DNA from: Trileptium ribeirensis
Taxonomy: Eukaryota > Nematoda > Enoplea > Enoplida > Thoracostomopsidae
Direction of reading: 5' to 3'
Assembly (NCBI GenBank): GCA_030248225.1
Contig: JASANE010003224.1
Span: 56,978-120,977, forward strand
Length of the DNA stretch: 64,000 nt
Notes under the pieces: model-generated
The model's input: the letters and a program-made list of their open reading frames with translations, nothing else
Told to the model about the DNA's origin: nothing
The model's database searches: none
Shown here: positions 22,785-33,179 of the stretch, piece by piece
Layout of the letters: each line of letters opens with the position of its first letter
Position numbering within the stretch: the first letter of the stretch is position 1
Made by a program: the position numbers and the translations under genes

Positions 22785-23520
22785 TCCGCGCTCCTTGATT
22801 CTCCCTGAATCAGGAAACCTTCTTGGATCTCCTTGAATTCAGTTACGGCCCCTTGAAGCTCCTTGAATTTTATGTTCCATCTTCTTGAGTTTTGTGCTGT
22901 ATGACAGCTCAAAAATAATTGTGCTTAATACCTTCAGAATTGCAGAGGCTCCGCAAAAACAGCAGAGGAAGCACAGGCTCCGCAAAAACAGCAGCGCCTC
23001 CGCAAGCGTCCTTTGCTTCAAGTTCCGGCCAGGCGTCACTAGGAAGTTTACGGATTTTCAGTAATGTAACCAGGTCTGAGATACTTTGGTGTCTTAAGGC
23101 AGTAACCAGTCGTCGTTCTTATAGATGTAGTGATGGTATTGGTTCCATATTTTCGGTCATGTATCGATAGTGACATAGCCAAAACCTTTTCGATTGGTCG
23201 TGCAACATTGGATTGTTTGGATTGGCTCCCTGTTTTCAAGACCGTCTTGTTTCGCAGGTGACACAGTGTGACTTTTTCGTAATTCTGTTCGATGAGGCCT
23301 TAAACAGAAAATTACAACGTGGGCAAATGGATATTGTTGTCCGTTACTGGGATACCCAAACAAATGGTGTTGTTACCCGATATGATTTGTCAACATTTGC
23401 AATAGAAATATTATGTCATCTATACGGTGGATGATATGCTGCAGAAATATCTCCTTGAATTCTGAGATGCCGTATCCCCGGTCACCCTGAGTAAGAGACC
23501 TCTAGAGTCGCGTCAAACTA
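22785..23520 (+). mobile_element. hAT-like transposon relic with transposase fragment
   Basis: The left end has GGGTGTCCGCGCTCCTTGA and repeated CTCCTTGAATT words. The right end has TCTCCTTGAATTC and finishes CGGTCACCCTG. The ends are weakly inverted to each other (AGGGTGACCG against GGGTGTCCGCG). Inside, 23,213-23,434 encodes FFVILFDEALNRKLQRGQMD and VVRYWDTQTNGVVTRYDLS. This is the FDES-N-QMD-VRYW core typical of one large group of animal hAT-like transposases. The 22,940-23,000 interval holds two copies of AGGCTCCGCAAAAACAGCAG. The element is far too short to be active. Confidence 0.62.
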
Positions 23521-24950
23521 AACTTGTTAATCAGTGACTCACGAAGCGACGAGAAATGGAACGAGTGTGGCTACTCTGTCCCTATTGACGATTTTCTCGT
23601 TCCACCAGCCGGTCTTGAAGCCCACTGAAGGTCCCATGATAACAATTAAACACCGGCATTACTTTAGTAACAATACCACAACGGTCAGTTTGCTCATATA
23701 TCAAAACCGATGAACTCATTTCTTCTTCCAATGACCAAAAAGACAAAAACTTTGAAATCACAAATTTTAAGAAAAATATAATTTGAAGACTGATTGTTAC
23801 GTATTAGCGCCCCTAAGTATTGTCATATTTGACGCATACCACGCAAAAGCAATTGTAGGTGTATTCATATTTTGCAACGATTTCATGACTCACTTTGGCC
23901 CAGAGTTGAATGAACAGCAACATTATCAGTATTGCTTTTATCGTGTTTAGCCACACTGAAAACATTTAGAAACTTTCGATTGACCTACATACATCTCTAT
24001 TGGCGAAATTGTGGTGCCAAATTTATCATATTTTGTTTCGGTAACGTCCTGCCGAATTAATAAAACAGCTATTGTGGTGTTGAAACAATGGAACAGATTT
24101 GTTTAACGGGTTAAATAACCCTATAATCCCATGTCAAATTCAAGCGATGGACCCTTGTTACACTACCTGTTGCAGCTTCCTGTAAACATTAGTATACACA
24201 TCAATATTACTGGTTTTGTGAAAAAGTGAAAGATAGGGGAACATGATCAAGGGTAATCTGTCCACTAGTTTAAAAATTTTTTCTATCTTGAATGAAAAAC
24301 CTTGTCGTGTTCAAAAGCGCATTTATTCTACCGCAACGTCTTTGTATTGTACAGTACAACAGGCTCAACAAATAGAACATCGCACTAAATAGAAAGCAAT
24401 AAGACATTTTTCTACCACAGCGGCCAATGACATGTCTCCACTCTGTTAAGCTAATAAAGGCATTTTTAAAAGCAAAAACATTGCGGTAACGCATTACCTC
24501 GGGACTTCGTTATTAGTCTAAGAACATTTAGCACCACCAACCCTGTTTCACATAGCTAACTAAGCATGCATTACCTAACGTTGTATTTGATCAGTAAATT
24601 ATTTTGGTGTTTCTTTTTTCATACCCGCATAGGACATTGTTCCTACTCGTCTAACTACATTTTTTGCTACAGAGATCAATAACTACAAACGTTGTACTGG
24701 TCCTGGTTGTCAGCGGATCGAAAACGGATTATAAGCTGTGAATAATTTTTTGTCCATTTAACGTCCGAACTAGTTTCTGTTTCATGCAATGTTTGACAGT
24801 CAAACCTGCGACGCAGATCGGACACCGACTGCTATGGTGAGAACTGCGTACGTTCGCCAATGAGCTCTCTGACAGCTGTTGTTAGGTTCCTTACAGAACC
24901 TCGCAAATTGAGCAAATAACGCGCTTACAGACACACGCAATGCGACACAT
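23521..24950. other. Intronic DNA, nothing recognised
   Basis: A+T-rich, without paired repeats, splice-bounded open blocks or transposase motifs that I could support. Confidence 0.5.
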
Positions 24951-24958
24951 GTAGACAC

Positions 24959-26140
24959 CTTTGAATAAAGAGGAACCGGCACCAGCAACCGGAATCATTC
25001 ATTTAAACCGGATCCGGAACCTGGTCTTCGAAACTTATATAGTAAAACAGATGAAGGCAGAAATGAAAGTATAGTGGATTTAAAATGTTTAAAAAATAAC
25101 TTTTACGTCAAACTTAATGTATTGCGATGGCATTATTGCCTTTCTGTAACTTTAGAGATTCTGAGAAAGCTAATAATGTTTATTTATCGATCAATATCTC
25201 TGTTTTTGATACACAGAGCAAAAGTGTCTTCCACTATACGCCTTTTCGTATACTGCGTCAAATTCAATGTGCTTACAACGTATGGAGCGTATAATAAACA
25301 CTTTCGCCCAGTGTCCAGTCGCCTCCCTTTACTACACATACGTTTCTTACACGTTGTTCTGTAGGAAACTTGAAATTATGAAATTATTAGTTTATAAGAT
25401 TCTAAGAGAAAATAATAGAAAGTAATTTTCTGATCAGTGGTCAGAGACACTGTTTAGGCTAGTGTTGGCAAACAGTGTCCGTCAGTTAGATAATAATGAT
25501 AACTTTCTAATAAGAATGCTATAAATGCGACAAACTGTGATACTTCTCCCACTGTTCAAAAAATACAGTTCATTTCTATGAAAGCAGTTTGTCATCTGCG
25601 TTGCAGATAACGTCACTTTACTTCAATGTAGACTGATTTACAAAGTTTGCAAGAGCACTGGCTTGTGCTTGACGCAATTTATGTTAGCCAAGCTTATGGC
25701 TAAGTACTTCTACGTAATCCATACTCTTTTACCGAGTTAAACCGGTTTAATTCGAGCATACCCCGCAGACTTCTGAATGTGTAAAATAGCTGTTACAAGC
25801 ATCCACCTGGCTTTGTTTTGTTAACAAACTCCTGCATGTTAAGCTGAAAAATTCTTACTGAAATTAGGTGCCCTACTTACGTTTCACACGGCAAATTGCT
25901 GAATTAATCTTTTCTTTTGCTTGGTTGTATTGGAACTTGATCATTCTATATACGGGCCTGTGAACCGTATATATGTATAATACATATGTTTGGAGCACTG
26001 ATGAAGCAGAAATGTAGAAAATTTCAAACAAAATTTTTAAACCAGAATTCCGGTTCCGGTATGGTTTTTGCCCTTTGCCGGAACCGCAATCGGAACACGA
26101 TTTTCGCCGGAACCGGAACCAGAATTCCGTCTACTCTCTG
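24959..26140 (+). mobile_element. hAT-type non-autonomous element D, copy 1
   Basis: 1,182 bases flanked by a perfect 8-base target duplication GTAGACAC (24,951-24,958 and 26,141-26,148). The interior is collinear with 59,098-60,299. Ends are rich in CCGGAACC words. The right end, read inverted, is CAGAGAGTAGACGGAATTC. The left end has decayed (CTTTGAATAAAGAGGAACCGG). Open frames such as 25,074-25,364 start at a non-ATG codon and diverge between copies, so no protein is claimed. Confidence 0.88.
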
Positions 26141-26534
26141 GTAGACACGTAGCACAACGCGTTGTAATATGCTCCGATCTTAATTGGCAATAGTGGGCAA
26201 GAAGTGGTTAAAAAACGATCAAATAAATCGAAGACTAAGCTTCCTAAATGTCTCTGGTGTGCTTTTCAACATTTGATCGCTTCACTACTACACATTAAAA
26301 TACCGATACACAATTTTTTGTTTTTCGGTCTCTTCATACGACCTCACTGATATCGTTTTGAGCTATGAAAGCGTGTAGAGTTAGCGGAACCGCAACAGCA
26401 TGGCGGACGGCGATCTGCTGTGCATTTCGGGGCAGATGCAGCGAAAAGTGCGGTCTGCGTCGCATGACCGTGCCGTTGCTGCAGTACTCGTCAGAATAAT
26501 TATCGGTCGTCTTGCGAGCGAACAAGACACTGAG

Positions 26535-26603
26535 TATAAAATGTCAAAATATAATTTCATTTTCCCATGAGCAAGTGGCTAACGAGAGCAGCGGCCAATT
26601 GTG
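26535..26603 (+). promoter_or_regulatory. TATA box and short leader before exon 26,704
   Basis: TATAAAA at 26,535-26,541 is followed 32 bases later by an ATG at 26,567 and then by a GTAAGT donor at 26,604. The spacing mirrors the NADAR gene. The reading from this ATG (MSKWLTRAA) leaves phase 1, which does not fit the phase-2 exon at 26,704. It is therefore either a noncoding leader exon or unrelated. Confidence 0.25.
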
Positions 26604-26703
26604 GTAAGTAATGTAGCATGTTTTGTTAAAAAGGAACCAAGGTCCGTGGAAAAATGTGGTATATATATAGTTTTACGCGGCAATCGCATAATAATTATTG
26701 TAG

Positions 26704-26805
26704 CTCATCCGAGGTGATCGCACTTCTTGGCCAACTGGTCGAACTAGTTGTTGCTGCGTTGATTGACGAACGTCAAACGAGCCATATCGAGCCGGAAACA
26801 CAGGA
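26704..26805 (+). CDS. Phase-2 exon, predicted helix type (copy b)
   Basis: 102 bases between ATAATTATTGTAG and GTGAGT, phase 2-2. It encodes SSEVIALLGQLVELVVAALI and then a polar tail with SHIEPETQ. It is paralogous to the exon at 15,544. Because helix-type exons recur, this may mark the start of a second gene or an internal duplicated module. The junction to 26,919 gives GAC. Confidence 0.65.
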
Positions 26806-26918
26806 GTGAGTGAATTAATAAGATGTTATTTTATAACAGTTTTGCTACAACTTCCTGTCTTCTCAATTTATTGTACATAGTGAAGCTTGACGTTGCGATT
26901 TTTGGAGTATTCTTGCAG

Positions 26919-26994
26919 CCGATTCAAACGCCTACCAGCTGGATTTTCAACATCACTTTCCTCGATCAATGCTGCAAAATCAAGCTCTATGTAA
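26919..26994 (+). CDS. Phase-2 exon, terminal or internal
   Basis: The acceptor TATTCTTGCAG is followed in phase 2 by RFKRLPAGFSTSLSSINAAK and a few residues to TAA at 26,992-26,994. The same place holds a usable donor: cutting at AT|GTAAAA (26,990/26,991) makes a 72-base phase 2-2 internal exon instead. Only 113 bases separate it from the previous exon. It is Ser/Lys-rich with no known domain. Confidence 0.45.
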
Positions 26995-27955
26995 AAACTC
27001 CAGTGCTTCCATTGGAACACCGAATGCCGGATCGTGAACGCGCAAAATGCTATAGCTGCTGTTTCTGGCTATTTTAGCATATTATCTCTTGTCCATTTGG
27101 TAGTTTGGTTACACTTCTATTTGGAGACTACAGTTTCGTACCCCCGACATTTTTTATACTGCTTCAACCCATAATTATTGTTTCATAACAGAAATTCGCT
27201 TCACCTGATTACATTTGTTCAATTCCAAGCATTAAGATTAAACAATAATTGGATCAGTTGACATCAATTTTTAGGCGTAATATTCATATTGTTTCGAAAG
27301 TAAATGCATCATTTCTGGACCGTAGAGGTATTTAAATAATTGTGGGTTTGGTTTTAGGCTTCTGATACTAGGGGTCAGAGAACCAGGCCTTTAGCGCTGA
27401 CCCTTTACAAGTTCGGGAGGCTATAACTAGGCATCAAACGCATGACTTCTGCAAATGTCGCATATGTCCAAGGTATCGTCGTGGGGTTATTCCCTAAGTG
27501 ACGGACCTTGCTCTCTGAGCGCGCAAAATTTTTTACAAAAATTGTGAGCAATCGGTAAGAAATGGCGGAAAATTTTAGCTGAAATTGGAAAAAGTTTGCA
27601 AAAATGGGGAAAACGAAAATTGTGGGTTAATGGATGGAGTAGGTATTCGACGCGGGGCGAAGGAGGTGTCAGTACTCGTCTACCAGCTATAAGAAACCCG
27701 GTGTGTACTACAATTAACTGTTCATTGTAACGCAATGATGGTCTCGTTGTAATGTTTTTGTTAAAATTAGCAGTGCAGCTTTTATTTACAGAGTTCAGAC
27801 AATACATTTGTCGTATTTTTAGCTAACTGTGGGTTACGCTGTATTTTGAACTCGTCTTGAAATCTGTTAATGTTATATTGACGCCGTTGTATATGTTGGC
27901 TTGTGAACTCTTTACTCGCCAACAACAATGTGCAATTTTTGTGGCTACACTTTAG

Positions 27956-28105
27956 GCATTCACAACGCACACCACTACCATCTTCTCATGCGACACCAGA
28001 ACGGCTTGATATCGTTTATAAGTTGGACAGTTGTGATCAGCTCGAAAGTGGTGCATCGGTTCAAACATCGGAGATGGCGAATGATTTTAGCTGCGAAGTA
28101 CATCG
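27956..28105 (+). CDS. Phase-2 exon, Ser/Thr/Pro-rich
   Basis: 150 bases from GTGGCTACACTTTAG to GTAAAC, phase 2-2. It encodes HSQRTPLPSSHATPERLD, then KLDSCDQLESGASVQ and a C-terminal FSCEVH. Composition matches the other exons of the series. The junction from 26,990 (AT) would read ATG and the junction to 30,256 reads CGG. An overlapping frame that looks like a C2H2 finger was rejected. Confidence 0.55.
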
Positions 28106-28904
28106 GTAAACTTAGCCGCGACTTACGATGTCGTATTTTTACTAACAGACATGCGAAATTAGCATTGTTAGACAAAATGCTACGCAACTCAGCAGGAACG
28201 AGTCTGTTCGGGCGTAATAGGAACGCGGCGCCATCAAAAGTCACTGTCGACTTGTGAGCACTGCAGTTGAATTACATTTCATAGTAGCCGGCTGCACAAT
28301 TGAAGCAAGCTGCGCTTTGTTCCAGTGGCCAATGGAGTATAAAATGATCAATACGGGTTGCTGATACTATGCCGTTTTTATCTTATATTGAGCAGGTTTA
28401 CATTTTATTTCACCTATTCAGAACCGCGACAGAACCTGTTTGATTCGAGATCTCCATTGATGACGGTGATTCATTATATTTTGATTTTAGCTGAAATTGT
28501 TAATTTTCTTTTCAGCGCTGTAAAATTTTCGTTGTGAAAAATTCGAACAGGAGATGTATATGCAATAGTTTAGGCATCGATTCAGACGGAAGAGTGAGAT
28601 AACCCGAACGATCAGCATTATCATCCTCATCGCCCGTCACAAGTATAATAACTGGTCGCTCCCTTGGCTCCGCAAACGCCTGGAGGTACCCCCCTGGTTG
28701 CATTAACTATTGACATGCCAGCAATTTGTGTCTTAGAGCTCGCTCAACCGTCATTATTTTGTATAGTATTGGCCCTTTTGAAATCCAAACGCTGTGTAGT
28801 TTTTGGGTACAAAAATTTTGTATATATAAGCGGCGGAAGTTTTGGCGAATACTACAACTGTGCGGCAAACATGGAACAGATTAAATTATCTACGCAATTG
28901 GATA

Positions 28905-29690
28905 TCTTGGCATCAGATATGATCAAAAACGGAATGGCATATGTGTCATTTGCTGATCAAAAACGGAATGGCTCATGTGCCGTTTGCTGATTAAAATCGG
29001 AATGACTCTTGTGCCAATTGCTGATCCAAAACGGAACGGTCGTGTGCCATTTACTGATCAAACACGGAATGGCTCATGTGCCTTTTGCTGATCAAAAACG
29101 GAATGGCTCATGTGCCATTAATTTTTATGACCAAAAACAGAATGGCTCATGTGCCTTTTGCTGATTAAAAACGGAATGGCTCATGCACATTTGCTGATGA
29201 AACACGGAATGGCTCATACGCCTTTTGCTGATCAAAAAAGGAATGGCTCATGTGCCATTAATTTGATGACCAAAAACATAATATCTCATGTGCCTTTTGC
29301 TGATTAAAAACGGAATGGTTCATGTGCCAATTGCTGATCCCAAACGGAATGGCTCATGTGCAATTTGCTGATCAAAAACGGAATGGCACATGTGACTTTT
29401 GGTGATCAAAAACGGAATGGCTCATCTGCCATTAATTTGATGACCAAAAACAGAATGGCTCATGTTTTTTGCTGATTAAAAACGGAATGGCTCATGTGCC
29501 ATTTGATGATCAAAAACAGAATGGCTCATATGCCATTTGCTGATCAAAAACGGAATAGCTCATGCGCCATTTGCTGATCGAAAACGGAATGGCTCATGTG
29601 CCAATTGCTGATCCAAAACGCAACGGTCGTGTCCCATTTACTGATCAAACACGGAATGGATCATGTGTTTTTTGCTGATGGAAATTGCGT
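28905..29690. repeat. Minisatellite, unit about 34-35 bases
   Basis: More than 20 units built on TGATCAAAAACGGAATGGC followed by TCATGTGCCATTTGC. Variant units carry a short ATTAATTTGATGACC insertion that itself recurs at intervals, indicating a higher-order repeat. It lies in the intron between exons 27,956 and 30,256. Confidence 0.9.
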
Positions 29691-29878
29691 AAGGTTCAGA
29701 AAACAGCATGTTATTTCAGACTTAAGGCTAAAATTTTGAAATACAATGTGCGAACTTGCAACAATTTATTTACGAAAAACTAATTGTTGAGTTTTATGTG
29801 GACTTCGTCCGTTCGAGGTGTTATGACCCGTCTCGCTGCTGGCTAATAACCTTGTCTATCGAATGTTTCGTCGACTAA

Positions 29879-30209
29879 TGCATGAGTAAACTTAAGCTAC
29901 ACCGCTTACCATCCTCTTTTGTCAAAAGCAAATGCCATTACGTTGTTCAAGGACCACAAACTTCATTTTTGTATAAATGAACAGGAATTAGTCCGTTTGA
30001 TTTATTTCGTACATTTTAATTTGAAAATGTTCGCGAACACATTGGTGTTAAAGTACAGGGCCCGAATTGCATTCGCTAATGGCGTTTTGGATCAGAAAAA
30101 TGTCGAAATTGGATACGGATAATGAAATCTGAGTTTTGTTTTCTATTGACGTTTTGTACACGGTGTCAAAAGATGATGGTTGGCGGCGCATCATAAGTTT
30201 ACTCTTGCA
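29879..30209 (+). mobile_element. PIF/Harbinger-type MITE E, copy 1
   Basis: 331 bases with terminal inverted repeats TGCATGAGTAAACTTAAG and, at the right end, CATAAGTTTACTCTTGCA. It is flanked on both sides by TAA (29,876-29,878 and 30,210-30,212). A TWA duplication of three bases is the PIF/Harbinger signature. The reverse complement of the interior is found at 46,606-46,931. Confidence 0.82.
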
Positions 30210-30255
30210 TAAGATTAGGTCTATGTTTTTAGTGCTTACAATGTCACAATTGCAG

Positions 30256-30403
30256 GGAGCAACCTTGTCATAGCAATTCAGCTAGTCCGAAGGGCTTTGA
30301 TTTCGCTGATGAAGAGTTACACTCTGCCTTGAAAGAGCCACAAATGGAGTCCAGGTCGAGTTTGTTAAAACGTGGATTATATTTTCCAATGACAACGACT
30401 TAG
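30256..30403 (+). CDS. Phase-2 exon with stop at its 3' splice boundary
   Basis: The acceptor CACAATTGCAG opens phase 2: EQPCHSNSASPKGFDFADEE, then a Lys/Ser-rich tail and TTT before TAG at 30,401-30,403. The TAG overlaps a perfect donor: TA|GTAAGC, which would make a 147-base phase 2-2 internal exon. Whether TA becomes a stop depends on the next exon: A or G gives TAA/TAG, C or T gives Tyr. The nearest downstream exon starts with A, so the simplest model ends a gene here. Confidence 0.55.
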
Positions 30404-30954
30404 TAAGCGTATAAAAATCAGAAAATACTATTCTTTATAATAAGTTTAAAGTGTTCATAATATGTTATATTTTCATAATGTGTTATAGAATTTGATATTT
30501 CCTGATGCTTGAATCTGCTAAGCAGCTCCCAAAATCACTAATTAGTTTAGATTATCTCGAACTCATATTTTTATTTGCTGGCTTCAAAGTCGAATTTTGT
30601 TGACAGTGCAACTGGCTTCTCTCAACAAGCGTGGAAAAGGTGGCGAAGGATCTTGTAACCCTCAGCCCACATGGACCAAGAGGGAGCCTGAGGGGTGGAA
30701 AAGTGCTGCAAAATTATTTTTTCTGGGAGAAATGTCTGGGGCGACTTACTTGGAGCAATGCTCTCAGTTGTTAATAGTCGAATATAGCGGGCCCTGTCAA
30801 TTTGGTGAAGCCAGTTCCATCTGCGAATCAACGCCTTGCATCGAGACAAGCGGTTATATGTCGAAGAAATGTTGGCGTTTACTACTGAGTGTAATTTTGT
30901 AGCGATAAGAGTATTGATATTAATTATAAACTTTTTTGGTATCAAAAATTACAG

Positions 30955-31056
30955 AACGCAGACTGAAGAAAGCCTTTGTAACACTCCATTTGCGAACGAT
31001 CAAGCTGCTACTACTTTTTCACCAACAGAGTTGACGGACGCGGTGACAGCATCATG
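30955..31056 (+). CDS. Phase-2 exon, Thr/Ala/Glu-rich
   Basis: 102 bases between ATCAAAAATTACAG and GTAAGT, phase 2-2, encoding TQTEESLCNTPFANDQAATT followed by TELTDAV. Joining to 31,437 gives TGG. Direct joining to 34,692 would give TGA, so the 31,437 exon (or another) is needed between them. Confidence 0.6.
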
Positions 31057-31436
31057 GTAAGTGACTGGTGTATTTGTTGTCGTGAGCTGCACGAAGAAAA
31101 CAGAACTGTCACAAAGCATTTCGAGCATAGCTATGTAATTGTACAACAACTGTCACAAATGACTCAGGTTTCGAGCGAACATCGAACAAGTCTTGAATAA
31201 ACATTGAACGAACAGCAGTCATTTCCAGCAGGAATTCGTCGGTCCGGTGTCAGCACGACTTAAAAATCATTTTGGGCAGAATCAAGATTTTGAGCAAAAC
31301 GAGTAAATCTCTACACAATAATACAAAGACCTAAACGCCAATATATAATGAGTTGACTTAAAACGCTTTAAACCTCTCTTTCGCTGACTATTAATTTCGA
31401 ACCTATAACGACTGAACGGCTAATATTGTCGCTTAG

Positions 31437-31490
31437 GTCGGTCTTCCTACAACGCACCAATGTAATTCTAATGACCCATGTGCCGGACAG
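31437..31490 (+). CDS. Phase-2 exon, short
   Basis: 54 bases from TATTGTCGCTTAG to GTACTT, phase 2-2, encoding SVFLQRTNVILMTHVPD. The donor is moderate. It is followed after only 69 bases by a candidate terminal exon at 31,560, and it can also join 34,692 (AGA). Confidence 0.4.
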
Positions 31491-31559
31491 GTACTTAGGT
31501 TCTTTTACCATGCAAGTGATTTCATACAACTGCAGACAACGTGTGGCCCATTATTGTAG

Positions 31560-31620
31560 AGTAGACCTGAAGACACAAACTTCAGCAAGAGATTTACTGG
31601 AGGTTGATTATATGAAATAG
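31560..31620 (+). CDS. Candidate terminal exon
   Basis: The acceptor CCATTATTGTAG opens phase 2 with VDLKTQTSARDLLEVDYMK and TAG at 31,618-31,620. It resembles the 26,704/26,919 arrangement: a short intron, then a short last exon. No strict AATAAA follows closely. Confidence 0.35.
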
Positions 31621-31984
31621 ATTTTCCTTATTTGGGTTCACTGAATACCACTAATGATTTTCGTGCAGGTTATAAATGTTTGTGATAGAATTGATTGTTA
31701 GAGTGATTGATTCTAGAAATGTTTTCATGTAAAAATTGCTTTGTTTTCACCGCGTTTTATGTGATTATATCAAGCTGATTCTTGCTTAATGTTACTATAA
31801 AGCTATATTTTCCTATATGTGCACTGTACAGTACTCGGTAGAATGGTCATGATTGTGACAAATTATGTACGTTTTATTTTTTACATAAACATAGGCTTTA
31901 GTAGTAGTGTTTATTAATATTTTTTGTGCATTAGCAACAATTATGTTACGGCATCGTGGTAATGAATCTGGACAATTTATGGTT

Positions 31985-32440
31985 GGCGATATTGTGTGAC
32001 AATAGGCAGTCTTTATTGAGCGAAGCGTTTTTATTTTCTGTCTGGGAGCAAAAAAGTCGATGTCCGTTCGTCTTTCATGGATCTCAAGAACCACTGAACC
32101 GATTTAAAAAACTTTTTTTGTTTGAAAGCGTATCATGTCAGAGTGTGCACCTGATATTTGGGATAAAAAAATTTGAGTGGTTAATTAGTAATTAGCTAAT
32201 TAGTTAAGCTTATGCAGCTAAAATAGAGAATTTTGCAATAATTATCTTATTTATTGAAATAAAATCGTTTCGATCAAACCATTATAGGGCTTGTTGGGTC
32301 GAAGAATTAAAATATAATATTTTTACCAATGATAAAGCCCTATGCCCTGTGCAATGTAGTTATAAGAACATAAAATTGAGACATTCGTAATGCCACAGCC
32401 CAAGCTCCGCTCACAAATGTAGTTCCGCTACCGACTAGTG
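31985..32440 (+). mobile_element. Non-autonomous DNA element C, copy 2
   Basis: Starts CTTTATTGAGCGAAGCG, includes CTGTCTGGGAGCAAAAAAGTCG and CATGGATCTCAAGAACCACTG, and ends near CTCCGCTCACAAATGTAGTTCC. It is the reverse complement of 19,080-19,620 over several hundred bases, with the G+C-rich end shortened. Confidence 0.65.
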
Positions 32441-33179
32441 GCCAGATGTTATTGTCGATCTCGAATGACAGTACGCATGTTTCTATACTAAAAGGTAGAA
32501 TCTGTGGTCATATCGTGTCATTTTTTCTTATTCACAATTTTTCGTGGAGTATTATAGTTCATATAAGTTCCATTTGATTCGACGAATGTTGACACGTATG
32601 CCAAAAACTGTCCATGCGTGAAGCAGTTATATCTGTCGCCGAGTGTATTTACTTTTATTATGACAAGTACCAAAACCTCAGTTTATTTGATGACAAGCTT
32701 TTGGAATGGTCAAACCTTCGTTTGCCTTATGAGAAACATCGTCGCATGATTGGGTATGCCACCGAAAAGTGAAAGCAGTCAATTCACATGCTGATACGAG
32801 TGAATCCCACGGTTTGTCCATGCGCGGCAGGCCTCCCATTGCAATTCAGGCATCTTTCAGTGACGAAGATTTTTTGAGGAAGACCAATGTGTTCCTAAAA
32901 ACAATACTGCCACACAGTTCACGAACAATAAAAATGCAAAATATATCAATGCGCAAGCACGGAAATTGACAACAGCATCAAAATGATGAGACAAATTCTA
33001 AGATGCTCAAGCAACTGGTGCAGTCTGGCGCGCAACATGTAATGACTTCAGGTATCTAGCATTGCGCCTGCTAGCATAACGCAGTTTTGTAACTGTTGAA
33101 ATAATTGCAGTAAAATTACTGAACAACAACGCTTAAAACCATTTCAGAACTTTTGGTCTGGGGATCATAAAAACAAACC

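Noticed and set aside
22941..23034. Phase-2 block with repeated AGGCTCCGCAAAAACAGCAG words
   Set aside because: It consists of a short tandem duplication inside the hAT-like relic and has no donor.
23213..23434. Fragment as a host gene exon
   Set aside because: The FDEALN...QMDIVVRYW core is transposase-like, and the flanks have repeated CTCCTTGAATT element-end words.
25074..25364. Conserved small protein in both hAT-type copies
   Set aside because: The frame starts at GTG, not ATG, and the two copies diverge into unrelated sequence after about 45 residues, as expected for non-coding element DNA.
26567..26603. Coding first exon MSKWLTRAA... after the TATA box at 26,535
   Set aside because: It leaves phase 1, while the following exon is open only in phase 2.
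27928..28010. C2H2 zinc finger (CNFCGYTLGIHNAHHYHLLMRH)
   Set aside because: The spacing fits, but the overlapping frame 27,956-28,105 is a better splice-bounded exon in the same phase as its neighbours, and the finger frame lacks the usual hydrophobic core.
28512..28703. Minus-strand ORF with PVIILVTGDEDDN resembling a NYN nuclease strand
   Set aside because: Only one short motif matches; there are no further family motifs, neighbours or splice sites.
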